Source of the DNA: Anarhynchus alexandrinus
Taxonomy: Eukaryota; Chordata; Aves; Charadriiformes; Charadriidae
Direction: 5' to 3'
Assembly (NCBI GenBank): GCA_008711295.1
Contig: VUYV01000292.1
Span: 62,001 to 126,000 of the forward strand
DNA: 64,000 bases
Part shown: positions 13,180-25,091 of the stretch, piece after piece
How positions within the stretch are numbered: position 1 is the stretch's first letter
How the letters are laid out: each line of letters opens with the position of its first letter
Translations under genes and position numbers: made by a program
Notes under the pieces: model-generated
The model's database searches: none
The model's input: only the letters and a program-made list of their open reading frames with translations
What the model was told of the DNA's origin: nothing

Positions 13180-14133
13180 AAGAGATACTTGCTTAATGTT
13201 GCGGCTGAGCAATATACAGAATAATGGCCCAGGACAGGGGAAGAATGCCAAGGTGACTTTTCCACCTACTGATCCTGAGGCTGAACCAACATAATTTAAA
13301 GGAACTCAAAAGCTAGAGCTGAAGCAAACTCTTTCAGCTGATGCAAAGAACGTGGCCATGAAAGACGTTGGGATGAAGAGGGAAATCTGCCTCTATATCT
13401 TCAAAGTGCTTGTTCTAGGGACATCCTCCTTTATATCAGAGCCTCAAGGATCCAGGTCCTTCAGTGGCATAAAAAAAAAGCCCCCAAAAGATGACATTAC
13501 TTAAAATTCCTAGACTGACTACCATAAAAAAATTCTCCTTTGAATCCCAGCATGAATTATCCTTCCTATAAATGCAAGACAAAAAAACCCCAAAAAAGTA
13601 ATTATAGAACATCCCTAACTTTCTAATACTGAAAGCCCCCGAAAATTAATTCAAATCACAGCTTTGGAGTTTAAGAGTGTTCTTCTTTGTAGAAGCATAC
13701 GTCAGGATTTCGTGAAGCTGCAATAACTGACAGCAGTGCTGGATATTTAGCTTCACAAGATAACAGATTCCAGTAGCATAAGTCATGTCTGTATTCATGA
13801 GCCACAGCTATTCAGTGCAAGAAGAGTAGGATGAGTTCATCCCTGACATTTCCATAACCTTGATTCTCAGTCCACCTTAAGTCATCAAGAGATGGGAAAA
13901 GGTATTTTCTTGATTATTCTAGCAATTCTCAAACCTCATAATAAAATAATTTGCCTATTCTTAGGTACAGGGACAAAAGATCAGTAATGCACAGCACGTG
14001 AATTAGAAGGTTAATATAACTTATGTTTACAGAGAAAGGTATCCAACATTTTTGAACTAGGCAGCTCTCTTATTAACTTAATTTTATTGTTACTTCAACA
14101 TACTTCATCTACAAGACATTCTAGAGAATTTAA

Positions 14134-14173
14134 TTGGTTGTTATTTCTGGCAGTTGGTTATTATTTCTGGTAG
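14134..14173 (+). repeat. 20-bp tandem duplication
   Basis: The unit TTGGTTGTTATTTCTGGCAG (14134-14153) is followed immediately by TTGGTTATTATTTCTGGTAG (14154-14173), with 18 of 20 bases identical. The copies abut exactly. This is a small, fairly recent duplication of unique sequence with no visible function. Confidence 0.9.
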
Positions 14174-14431
14174 GCTCACACATTCACAGGCTAGTTTGAT
14201 CCTTGTCGCACAATACAAACATAACCATTACGCATTTTATTAGATTTAATGATTAGGTATGTATTTTTCAAGCACAGACTGGCACACTGCAGAGAATATT
14301 ACATATTTAAGGCGTTCAAAGTGCAACTTTGATTATCATTTGATGGGTCTTACTTATACCCAATTACCACCGTGCTGCAGAGAGGAATGCTGGGGAATCT
14401 TTCCTATGGATATGGCAGAAAGCAAGGAAGC

Positions 14432-14486
14432 AAAAAAAAAAAAAACCAAAACCACACCCCACCCCCCAAAAAAACCCCAAAACATC
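14432..14486. repeat. A/C-rich low-complexity tract
   Basis: A run of 14 A is followed by ACCAAAACCACACCCC and similar words with no G or T for over 50 bases. It is the end of an artefactual lysine/proline-rich frame at 14259-14516. It resembles the tracts at 11008, 46743 and 55371. Confidence 0.85.
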
Positions 14487-17069
14487 CCACAAAAGAACTA
14501 CCCAAGCAAAATATAAAAACACTCTTATCTTCTGCTGGTTAGAAACCTAGGGAGACAGCCACACTTTATAAGCACGTGAAAAGATAACAACAGGGAACAG
14601 AAACTAGTCATTTATGGCTGAAAGAAAATTTCATCTTGAATTTCAGAGAGGGGACAGGAAGGGTCTGCCCCTGAAACACTCTAGAACACTTTGGATCAAA
14701 ATTTCTAGTTTAGGTTGTGGTGAGGCTGCTTGTTGTTTGGGGGATGCCTACATGCGGGGAGGTAGGCAGACTGCTATGTGCAGTCAGTGAATGCTGTTAA
14801 AGGACATGGACAATAACTGTAATTTAGGTAGCTTGGACCAACACAGCATTAGCCTCACAAGAAACAATTTCAGGAAAATAGGTTTAGTGCTTTTTTGTTA
14901 CCATCCCATTGTTACTAATGCCACAAAGTTGCTGGCTTCACGCTATCCGTGAAAATCCATCGTCCTAGTCCAGAGCAGACTTTGAGGGCTTAAGAGTTTC
15001 ATCGTGTACGTTTATGCTAGGACAGTGCTGGCACTTTAGAGGAGTTCATTGCTCCAATCACATTACAATTAGATTAAGGGAAGTACCTTAAAGCTCCCTT
15101 GAAAACCTCAACCTTTATTTCTTTCAACAATAAATTGCCTGGGAAAAAAGAAAATTCTTCATAGTAATATTTCAGTAGCTTTAGTCTCAGATTAAAACCT
15201 TTTGTAAAGATTTTGTAAATACGATTTTAGGTAAAGACTTCTTTGTAAATAAATTATTAATACCACGATCTCAAGTGTGGGGTTTTTGAGCACAATGGTA
15301 ACAAAGGAGTCTCGTATCTCTTAGCCGGGAAGCTGGTACAAAAGAAAAGAAGGCAGAAGGCAGCCCTAAGAACGTAAGCCTGCTGAAATTATTAGACCAC
15401 TTGTGCTCATAACCCAAAGAGAATTAGTGAGGGGGGAAAAAGCCTCTACAGAAAATTAATCTTTAATCTCTAGTTTTCAAGTGTTTGTCCTTGCTCTTAA
15501 AAATACTGTCTGCTACTTATTCATGGGGTTAAGCATAGAGAACATCAGACTAAGTTTGTCGATATTATTCCATCAATTTATTTCATCCTTCATTTGGATT
15601 TTCTTACAGGACTGACAGGCCCTGTAGGTGTACTGCACTGGCTTCTCCGATACCCAATGGAAAACCTACTGTGAGCCAGAACCATAAGTAGGGTAAATAT
15701 TATCATTGACAGTCTATATTACACACCTACACAGCCAAAAGAATACAGTAACCCAACATCCATTCCATAGAGGAAACGACTGAAGTGTCAAATAAACAAA
15801 GAACCTCTGAAACTTAACTTTCAGAGATGTCTTTCCCTCTAAATTCCTATATGGAAATCAAGTGAACTTCACAGAGGTAGATGGAAAGCTACTGCGGGCT
15901 TCCTTGCTTATTAGTGACTTATCTATTTCATACCACGTTTTTTTTTCCTAAAGGAATGTGAATTCTGACAGCCAGTATATTTCTTTAATGGCTACATGAA
16001 CCACTGTGGGTTTGCTGTCATGCTTCAGTTTCAGTACATTATCATTTCTGTATTTTTTTATTTCATCTTCATTAATTTTCAAGTCCTTTGACACCTAAGG
16101 ATATTTTTTTTTTCATTGTACTTTATCAGTCTCTGACATCTTGTGTAAAAAAGCTAATCATTTCCAAATTCTTTGGTTAACCGAGACTAACAATCTGTCT
16201 GGTTTCCCAAACTTAATTCATAAAATCTTTAACAAATGTTTTTATGAAATTACAATTCTAAGATCAATGAATAACAACAATTGCTCTGATTATTAAAGTC
16301 CTTTCTGCTGCAACTATCCTTTAATTCAAAAACTTACTGATCTGTTCTGTGTTAGGTATATGAAACCATTTTCTAGCTTGGATTTTGCTTTGAGGTGTTG
16401 CAGTATATGCCTAGTAACCCTAAGAAAACGGAGTTATTTTTGAAAGAATAGCTGGATGGTATCTCCAAATTTTTTCTTAACGTGTCTACATTTTTATCTA
16501 TAGATAGAAATGCATGCATATATAGTCATGCGTGGTCGCATGGAAAGGTGACAAAACAGCTGTTTCTCATTGTGGATTGTTATGAAGAGGGCCTTACAGT
16601 CTGCTTGAACTCAAGTCCATTTGGACTCTCATTGCCTGATTAGGAGATGTAAATTATATTTTTTCTTTGACTCATTTTTGCAAGGCAACTCAGTCCTCAC
16701 CTTCAAATACCCACAAATGTAATATGCCTTCTTCAAGTTATGAGTTCAAACCTACAAATAACTTCATTCCATTCTAACAAAAGTGTTTTGGCTCTATTTT
16801 TAAAAGCATATCAATTTTTTAATCTATCATCCCTCCTCCCTCTCCTTTTACTCCTCTTTCTCACTTACATGGATGTGCTGACTTTTTCTTTGTATCACTT
16901 CTTCCTTTTAAACAACATCAGACCCCTTTTTTTTTTTTAATTATTTGAATCTTGTGTTCACATGTATTGTCAACATGACTAAAACTAACTGATTCTCCTT
17001 CAATAGAAAGAGGAAGTCCATAGACTTATCCAAATAAATTAATTTGTTGTGCCTAGAAGAGCCATCACA

Positions 17070-17150
17070 ATGTAGACTAAGTAACTTGCACTGTTAACTG
17101 TTGTAAAGCTGGAGGCAGAACTGGCTGATCTCAAGCTATTCTGTCCCCAT
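17070..17150 (-). mobile_element. MIR-like SINE fragment, minus strand
   Basis: The plus-strand text has ACTAAGTAACTTGCAC, then GTAAAGCTGGAGGCAGAACT, then GATCTCAAGCTATTCTGTCC. This follows the order of the reverse-complement MIR consensus (TTAAGTAACTTGCCC, then GTAAGTGGCAGAGC, then GGATTCGAACCCAGG and CTGTCTG). It is about 80 bp with many substitutions. Chance similarity cannot be excluded. Confidence 0.4.
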
Positions 17151-19298
17151 ATTGATTCTTGCTAAAATTAAAGTGACAGGAGAACCAAGGTATTACTTTG
17201 GCTAAGGCAACAAAAACTAAGAATAAGGCTTGTTCTCACTATAAAAGAAGAGCGATAGTCCCATTATTATAAGTGATCATGTCTCATGTTTTTGAGAGTT
17301 TCCAATATTGATCTAAAGATTTTGTTCTATGTTATAGTTACAAGTTTTATGTCAAGGTTTACTGCTTCATCATGCCTTACAGTGGTGGTCACAGAGCACT
17401 GGATTTTCTCATCTCTATTTGTTCTCAGTACACAAGAGCAAGAGTATACTCCCATTCCCCATTTTCACCATTTGAGGAGGTAAATTCAGGTCTACCTGTC
17501 AAAACACATAAGAGTTACACCTCCAATCATCCACAAAAATGACACAACGATAGAAAAGGAACAGTAAGTAACAAGGTAATTACTTCCTCGTTGTCAGGCT
17601 GGATAATTTATTTATTCATTTTAAGTTTTTTATTCTTTATAGGTGGGTGTTTAAATCTGTTTGATGGAATCATCAATGTTTACTGGTAAGGATACCCAAT
17701 TTTCCAACTCTAAACATATAATCTGTTTAGGAGTAGCTACAGCCTCACAAAACTACTCACTAAATTTTAACCACAGAAGGAAGTTGCATGCACCTCACTT
17801 AACTTATTTTGAAACATTAGTCAATGCCTAAAATGTTCAGCCACTTAGCCTCTTCAATTACTGGATTATTCACTGTGACAAATTTAGATTGTTACTCATC
17901 TCCTCATGAAGAGGAGGAGAAGACAAACTACACACATTCTCAATGATATATTGTCGAGGAGTGGACAGACAAGACCATTTAGCTTTAGATCACAATAGAG
18001 GCACTCCACTCCCAAAACTGAGATTTTTCGAGTGTTTGTGGGAAGTTTGACTTTTAGAACATACACAAACACATCGATTTGTATGTTCCACAGTCTCCAA
18101 AGACCTCACCTTTACTCAGGTTCAATATCAAATCTCTTCAGATCCACCTACAGAGCAGTCCATGTAAGCAAGCTATGGTTCCAAAAAATCTATCTTGCTG
18201 TAGGAGCACAGACCAGTGTTAGTGGCATGTTTCTGTGTGCTGGATTCCTTCTTTTGCATCAAACTACATGAGGTATTCTGCCACAGTGAAATGTAACCAC
18301 CCTCCCCGGTGAGCTGAACCTCCCCCCACAGCATGCAGCTCCTATGCAAGTCATATAGCCAGAAGACTCGGCAGAAATCAAGTTCTCCGCAAGACTTGGA
18401 AAGCCAACCAATTTACAGGTTCATTTATGGGATGCTATTGTATATCTGTATAATAGTGTCATTGTAGAGATGGACACGACACTGAATATCAAGTTGCAGC
18501 AATTGTATATTTTATTTTACAAGCAGTGCTCTTTTATATCCTTTTACCTGGATGCTTATCTGTGTATATACTGTACCATTCTACTTTTGCCCAATCTGCT
18601 CTCACATCACATGCCAGACAGCCAATACAATTGTTGATCACGCGCTGTTCATGCTCTGGTCAAAGCCAGGATGTTTGCCAACCCTTATCTTGTTTGCTAT
18701 GCTTTTCTCAGGATTCTCCAGTCTCTTCAAGGGTACTCAGGTATCTGCTCAGGGTCAGTGTTAAACTTATATTCTGATCCCTCGGACCAGCTGAGGTCTC
18801 CCACATAATAGAGACGTTTAGGAGATTAATGTGTAAAATTCTACACCTCCATTCCAATATAGGCAAATATTTTGGGTGTGTATGGGATGAAGGCTTTAAA
18901 AGCAGACTATGTTCATACAACTCTGTTCCTTCTGAATAATAATGCTCCAGTTAAGCATGTGTCCTGGTTTGAGGTAAAACAGAACCAATTTTGTTCAGTA
19001 ACTTCGCTTCTTAGCTGGGCCTCTTCTAACTACTGAAATTAACTGCATATTGTACAGACAATGTTCACTTTCTCAGAGTGATAAGACCTATGTTTATAGC
19101 TGATGCCCAGGCATGGTGTGCAGAGAGGCTCCTGCTTATACTTATTGCCATAACACCCAAGGCCAACCAACTTTGTTATTTGCCCCGTTGGAAGGTCAGA
19201 AGCGGAAAAGCATAGTCCCACTTGCAGGGAGGAGCAGACAGGACAGGTGACCCAAAACTGACCAACAGGGTATTCCATCCCATCTGCATCATGCTCAG

Positions 19299-19305
19299 TA
19301 TAAAA
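19299..19305 (+). promoter_or_regulatory. TATA box of the solo LTR
   Basis: TATAAAA sits in the middle of the LTR, upstream of a more GC-rich stretch that would be the start of R, as expected for a U3 promoter. Whether it is still active is unknown. Confidence 0.6.
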
Positions 19306-19544
19306 GCTGATGGATCAAAGGGTCAGCTCTCTTCCTTCAATGGCCGACGTCTGAGGAGGACTCTGTTCATCTGCCTGTGATCCCGATCCTGAATGCAGAT
19401 CCGGAATCCATTTCCCGTCCATCACTGAGCCCAGCCTGGGACTGCCCCAGTGCCAGCTGGTGTCATGATTGTATATATCGGGAGCTTGATACGGTTTTGT
19501 ATATATTCTTTCATTGTTTCTTTTCACTTTATTATTAATATTTC

Positions 19545-19550
19545 ATTAAA
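19545..19550 (+). terminator. LTR polyadenylation signal (ATTAAA)
   Basis: ATTAAA occurs after a T/A-rich stretch about 245 bp downstream of the TATA box, the place expected for the LTR polyadenylation signal near the R-U5 boundary. Confidence 0.55.
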
Positions 19551-19591
19551 GTAGTTAAGTTCCTGCCTAACTCATAAGTCTCCTTTCCCCT

Positions 19592-19623
19592 CCTCTGCCT
19601 CTCTCTTTGAAGAGAGGTAGAGG
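19592..19623 (+). repeat. Pyrimidine/purine hairpin inside the LTR
   Basis: CCTCTGCCTCTCT (19592-19604) and AGAGAGGTAGAGG (19611-19623) pair over 13 positions with a single G-T wobble and a 6-base loop. It lies just downstream of the polyadenylation signal, in what would be the U5 part, so it could form in an LTR transcript. Confidence 0.7.
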
Positions 19624-19691
19624 GGAGCATCTGTCGGTCCCATCTGGGGTCCCCCAGGTCCCCAGTAGCCAATTTGGCCTAAACTACGACA

Positions 19692-22308
19692 GAAAGAAAC
19701 CTCCAATTGTCACTTAAATACTGATAGGATTTTCCTTGTAAAAATGATATTTTAATGGGTTCTAATTGGCTTTATTTAACAGTGTATTTCACTATTGATT
19801 ACGCTTAGCGCTGCTGTGCTGTTGCACAATGAGACATGATAAGCAGCTTCTCTTCCAAAAGCAGTTTGTTCACGTTAGTGATGAATGTGCAGTGTGGAGC
19901 AATTAAGGAACAGGCTCTCGACTGCTCCAGCAGTTGTCAGTCTCTTGCATACAGCTAACACAAAAGCTGAATAAGTCTCCAGAAAGAACTGCAAATTGTG
20001 AATTGTTCTCCAACATTCAGGATGGATATTTGGAAGACCAATTACACCTGAATTATTATCCTGAATATAATACACATTGCTGGTTCAATTGTCATTTATC
20101 CTAAAACAGCAGAGAGAAATTTCTTCGCTCTAAGTAAGCTCTTTCTCCATCTACATATCCCTATTCTGGGAGAGCAATCCCAGTCATCAGGAAAAAAAAA
20201 ATTAAATAATTATTATTTTTTAAAATGTAAGTCACTGGACTGTAATCAGCCTTAGGAAATCACAAGCAGTTAGAGACATGCAGAATCAGTGGTTACTCAG
20301 GACATTTGTATTCCAAAATGTAAGAGATAACCTAAAGTTACAAAGTAGGTTTNGTTTTGAAATCATGGTCTTTTTTCTTTCTTTTTTTTTAAATAAAAAA
20401 AAGAAAAAAGCGGAGGCATAGGGAATTATTCAAAAGAGCCTCCTTGCTTAAAGGAGCATTCACTTCAAGTTGATACTACCTTAGATTTTTTTTGTTTACT
20501 ATCTTATTTTTTGTTAAAGTTATCATTCAGGATCAGATTGAAGTAGTGCCAACAAACATGCTTTGAAGCTCTGCTCATGCTCTTTACCTTGCCATAGGAA
20601 CTAGATCAAATCACTGATGACTACAAACCTGAAGTCTATTTAATTTACAAGTTTGACCCATATGTGGCAATGCTAACTTCCCGTACAAATCTTGTATGCT
20701 TTTTACAACTTAATGCTCTGCAAACTGCGATTTAAGTGTGCAATAGTCAGCTTTTTCACAAGAAAAAGGAAAAAATTAAATGCTAGTTTCTCATTGTTCT
20801 CTTTATCTCACAACCTTAATCTCTTTACTATTTCCACAGAGAAGGAAGGTAAAAGTAGAACATTTTTTCTTCAGTTACGGCACTTTGATCTTTTATTTCA
20901 TGTAACTAGGTGGCAGATCTTGGATAAAAGTCCCTGCTGACTAATCCACAAATAAAACAAGGATGAGCTTGTCTTGAGAGAACTGAGGTTGATACTTAGA
21001 CTTTTTGTATTTCCTTACGCATATGTTAAGTTTTCAGGAAAGGGACTGTTGTTTGTGTTTGAACACTTGATATCAAAGAAGATGTTGCAATTTTATTTCC
21101 CTCCTTCCCTACTCCCGGTGAGAGATATAATATATATATATATATATATAAGTCAGCTAGACACTAGAAATGAAGTTCTGTAAGAGGGCACAAACTTAAC
21201 TGCATGAATCATCATCAGGATGCTTGGGGAGTTTGCAACTCCAAAATTCTACAGCTAGAGGCATTCACATAAAGACTGCTAGTACACAATGGAGACAATC
21301 AAGTGGTGTGACTAAGTCATCGGATGTATGCATCATCAGATGCATCATTACATGTGGTGTCGATGAGTCATTAGATGTTTAAGTGTCAAACTTGCACATA
21401 ATAGGGATCAGGCTTAATTCAAATTACTGGGCAGTATCTTGGTGTAGTTAGAGTCTGTATGCCAAACCAAATCCTTTAGAGAGTTAATTCAACAGAGACT
21501 CAGTAGATGTGCTTTCCTGAGACTGAGAGCAGCAGACAATTCCGTTCCTGTACATCTTTGAGCAAGCCCTGCTTTACATTTAATTTCTTTCAAAGCAGAT
21601 TTCTTTATGGAACACCAAGACCTATAATTTTGCCACTTCAGTCATCCTCTTTTACTCATGCTTCTGAGAAATATTATTATAGCACACTTCAGTACAGCTG
21701 GCTTGGAAACAAATTTCCCATTCCTAATATGACAGTAAGAATTTAAATGTCTTTCCTTCACTATTTCAGTCCGTGATAAAAGTTTTTCACTAAACCAGAA
21801 CATTTCCATTGACAGTTTTTCAAAGTGTGAATAGTTTAGCTTTGAATAAAAGATATAACTAATTAAATTAGATTTATTTAAAAACCCAACAAAATACAAG
21901 GGAAATACTTATGTATTCAATAATATGAAAAGAAAGAAAAAGTTAACCCCCGCCCAAAAGGTCAACCCCCGTACCGTTCATCAACTCATGTTGTACACTA
22001 TGTCAGTTGATAAGAGATTATCTAGACCAAATTTGTGCTTTTAGCTGATTCTATAGTGCACAGAAACAACATTAATGACTTTTTCCCCAATTCAGAGGAA
22101 GCATTTTTTTCTGTTAAAAAAGCCAAATTATTCTTCACTATAAATCATTGTCTGATTTACTGATGGTGTCATTTAAGATCAGAACTTGGTAGGTTGTGTT
22201 GATCAAAGAAACATATAGAGGACAAAGAAATGTTTATAACAATAGAGGGAATGACTACTCCTTACACATTTGTATGGAGTGTTTAAAGTGTAAATCAAGT
22301 TAAATACA
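19692..22308. other. AT-rich noncoding DNA, no gene seen
   Basis: There is no supported gene. The stretch has a single ambiguous base (N) at 20353, a TA repeat at 21125-21151, and a pair of diverged direct repeats at 21303-21327 and 21354-21378 that share GTGGTGT, AGTCAT and GATGT words. Open frames reach 85 codons and overlap on both strands. Confidence 0.55.
21125..21151. repeat. TA dinucleotide repeat
   Basis: Roughly 13 TA units occur with one interruption near the start. It is a common microsatellite type and probably polymorphic. Confidence 0.9.
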
Positions 22309-22432
22309 CATAGAATCACATAATGATTTGGGTTAGAAGTGACTTTAAAGATCATCTATTTCCAAGCTGCCTACCAGGGGCATGGACATCTTTCACTAGA
22401 CCAGGTTACTCAAAGCCCCATCCAACCTGGTA
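22309..22432 (-). mobile_element. CR1 LINE 3' end, 5'-truncated, minus strand
   Basis: The plus strand reads CATAGAATCACATAATGATT, then GGGTTAGAAGTGACTTTAAA, GATCATCTATTTCCAAGC, CACTAGACCAGGTTACTCAA and AGCCCCATCCAACCTGG. This is the familiar reverse complement of the chicken-repeat-1 3' untranslated region, beginning at the short terminal repeats. Severe 5' truncation to about 120 bp is typical of CR1. Divergence from the remembered consensus is moderate. Confidence 0.92.
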
Positions 22433-25072
22433 TAGTTAAATATACACTATCTAGGATTTGCTCGTTTTCTCCAGAAAAAACTTTAGTGTACAACACACCA
22501 GATGACAACTATTAACAAATAACAAAATTGCTACAAATCTCTTCATTACACTGATTAAAAAAAATAAAATTAGTTTACCTTCCATTAAATCCAAAGGTAG
22601 ATTCACTCCTACTTCAGTAATGCAATCGTTAGACTAACTGCCTTTTCATGGATTTAAATAATTTCTATATTTCCGTGACTTACTCTATTCAGTATTAGAG
22701 GGGCTGGGTTTTGCTTTTCATTTTTCTTTAAAACACGCAGTAATCCAGCATACAAAACAAGTCATGAGGACATAAGGGTAGTTCCACAGACACATAGCCC
22801 ATCCCTGATCCTGACAGCAATTGGAAACAGGCACCTGAAGAAGGACCACTTAAGGACTTCCCCCGACTGAATTGCAAGCCACAGAAAGCTGGGAAGAACA
22901 GACTTCGTAGGTCTTTACACAACCCTCACTGGATTTCTCTTTCAACATCTTTCCCAGGGTTCCCTTGAACCCACAGACTTTCATCCTGGATGGATCATTT
23001 TTCCAACAAGACAGATATTACTCACGCTACCATTTACTCTAGTTCTGCTGCAGTCACCTATTGCAAGACTGACCCATGACTATCCATCGAAAAGAAAAGC
23101 ACAGCAGTTAGGCACAAGGCCCACTTGACTTTCAGCTATAGCCAGGACCTTTGCTTGATGTTAGTTGAGCTCACGTTTGTCCCTCAGCTTCGCTTCATTT
23201 CCATTGACAGAAGCCATTTTTGTAGCGCCGTTCCTTAAGAAACATCAAGTTGCTTTGGAGACAACTTATACGGCACTGCATAGTACATGTCTTATTGCTT
23301 CTTTCAAGTACCTTGCACTGCATGCAGTAGCTACTGTTGCAGCAAATCAGTACTTTGTACTGGCAAAACCTCTCCACATTCACGGGTTTAGTCATTCCTC
23401 CCTCACTACACAGTGCAGTCACAGGAGGATACTTATTTCTCTTACAGATAATTCAACAAAGTATTTCAGTCAGGAAGAAGGAATTTTTAGATTGCCAGGT
23501 TTTATTACACTTGAATTTTAATACAGTCTTTTATATTTAGTTATACAGATTATGAGAGCATAATTTTAGTGTTTTTTAAAGGCAATCAATAACAAATATT
23601 AACTACAGTACACGACACCACATCTACATACTACAGCATAAAAATAACAGGGTCTAAATCTCCTACTCTACATCAGATTCCTAGTATAATAGCTATGTGG
23701 AAAAAACCCAGAACACTGACAGCTAGCAATAATGAAAGGCTAATACAGATAATAAGTCACTGTGAAGAAAAGTTAGAGGGTATAATCCTGCTACAGCTAT
23801 TTAGAAAAGACTGGAAGATTGCATCACTCCTAAGACAAAAAACACGCAAAGAACCAACCCACACTCCATGCTGGGAACAAGTAGTTCTGAGATGCGGCGT
23901 GTTTCGCAACTCAAATATAACCACCAGGAATTTGTCTGGGTACCAGCTTGTACAGGGTTCTCCAGTACATCACTTACTCTTTAGTGCTCTGCCTATCCAT
24001 CTGTGAAGTGGATACATCACTTAGTTCTGCTTTCCTCTTTCAACCTTATTGGTGCATAGTTATTTAAGTGTTGGAGAAACAATTAAAGTGCTTTTGAAGA
24101 AATCGAGACACTTGATATTGCTTAGAACATCACTTTACCTTATGATCTAAGCTCCTTTCTGTCATTTGTTGTTAGTGACCACATCAGTAACGTGGTTCGT
24201 AACATTCACGCATTAAAGATGCACCATGAAACAGTGGGTCCCACAAATTCCTTTCAACTGTTTGGACTGTCCATTCATTGTTAATTATTTTATTAATAAC
24301 AACATTTCTCTTCTAGGAAAAAAAAAAAGAAGTGCTATATATCAATCTTGAATTATTTTAAATTAAACTAATAAGCTCAATTTCCCATTTTTGCACCAAT
24401 TTTCACCAATTCTGTATGGATTTGCACAGATTCTTTTGCAAGAAGCATCAGAATACTTGCTGGTACATTACACAGAGACTAAATCGATAGAATAAAGTGT
24501 AGGGCTATTGTCCTTGTGTAATATTATAACTGTTAATACCTAAAGAATAGACCTTTATAATATCCAAGTGGCAATTTGTTAATTTCTCTCAGACCCCGTA
24601 AGATTCTTTTATAAAAGCCATTTTATTCTACATGCAGAAACTGGCATATCCAGTTGTTTTATGTTTGATTAGGCATAGACTTCTCATGATGTCAGTGGGA
24701 GTCACTTGCCTTATTCAGGTACAGAGTCTTTCTAGATAGAGGCAACACTTTTTAATATAGAGTAATGCCATCATTAATACTTGATTCTGTCTGATAGTGT
24801 ACTGCATATTTGCCTTCCTTACAGACATAGGATGGTATCAGTCCGTGAATATAACTTAGACTGATGTTAGCATATATTTTCAGTTTAGCTGAATTTTGAA
24901 ATAAATTAAGATTTTGAGCTTCTGTAGCTTTGAGAATATAGAAAAAGCCAAGATAACAGACAGCTGTAATAGTCCATAATGCATCTTTTAAATTGGGAAT
25001 GGTAATAATTCTAGCAATATCTTATTTCCATGAATGCTCATGTTAAATCAGAATAACATTCAAAAAAGTCCG

Positions 25073-25091
25073 TGATCTGGTTACCAGATCA
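25073..25091. repeat. 19-bp palindrome
   Basis: TGATCTGGT and ACCAGATCA are exact reverse complements around a single T at 25082. It is short enough to arise by chance in 64 kb, but it contains two TGATC half-sites. Confidence 0.7.

Larger units (their letters stand above)
10961..18959. other. AT-rich noncoding DNA with low-complexity tracts, no gene seen
   Basis: There is no supported gene. The stretch contains an A/C-rich tract (11008-11058), a T/G-rich tract (13087-13179), another A/C-rich tract (14432-14486), a tandem duplication (14134-14173), a possible LINE ORF1 relic (12690-12900, minus) and a MIR-like piece (17070-17150). Several T/C-rich blocks (for example 16830-16940) produce short hydrophobic open frames that are compositional artefacts. 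Confidence 0.55.
18960..19691 (+). mobile_element. Solitary endogenous-retrovirus LTR (avian ERVL-type family, exact family not assigned)
   Basis: The 732-bp element starts with TGTCCTGGTTTGAGG and ends with AAACTACGACA, so it has the TG...CA ends of an LTR. Internal landmarks match a bird LTR family I know from many genomes: a GACCCAAAACTGACCAACAG block at 19249-19268, then TATTCCAT, then a TATA box (TATAAAA, 19299-19305) and an ATTAAA polyadenylation signal (19545-19550). No viral genes or second LTR are present in the window, so this is a solo LTR left by recombination. The flanking pentamers (GCATG and GAAAG) do not match well, so the target-site duplication has decayed or my ends are off by a few bases. 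The plus orientation comes from the order of TATA box and poly(A) signal. ERVL rather than ERVK is a judgement from memory. Confidence 0.85.

Noticed and set aside
13024..13251. Phenylalanine-rich plus frame and lysine/threonine-rich minus frame
   Set aside because: Both arise from the T/G tract at 13087-13179.
16000..16150. Protein-like minus-strand stretch with KDLKINEDEIKKYRND
   Set aside because: It is only about 47 codons between stops, lysine/asparagine-rich as expected from AT-rich DNA, and without a family match.
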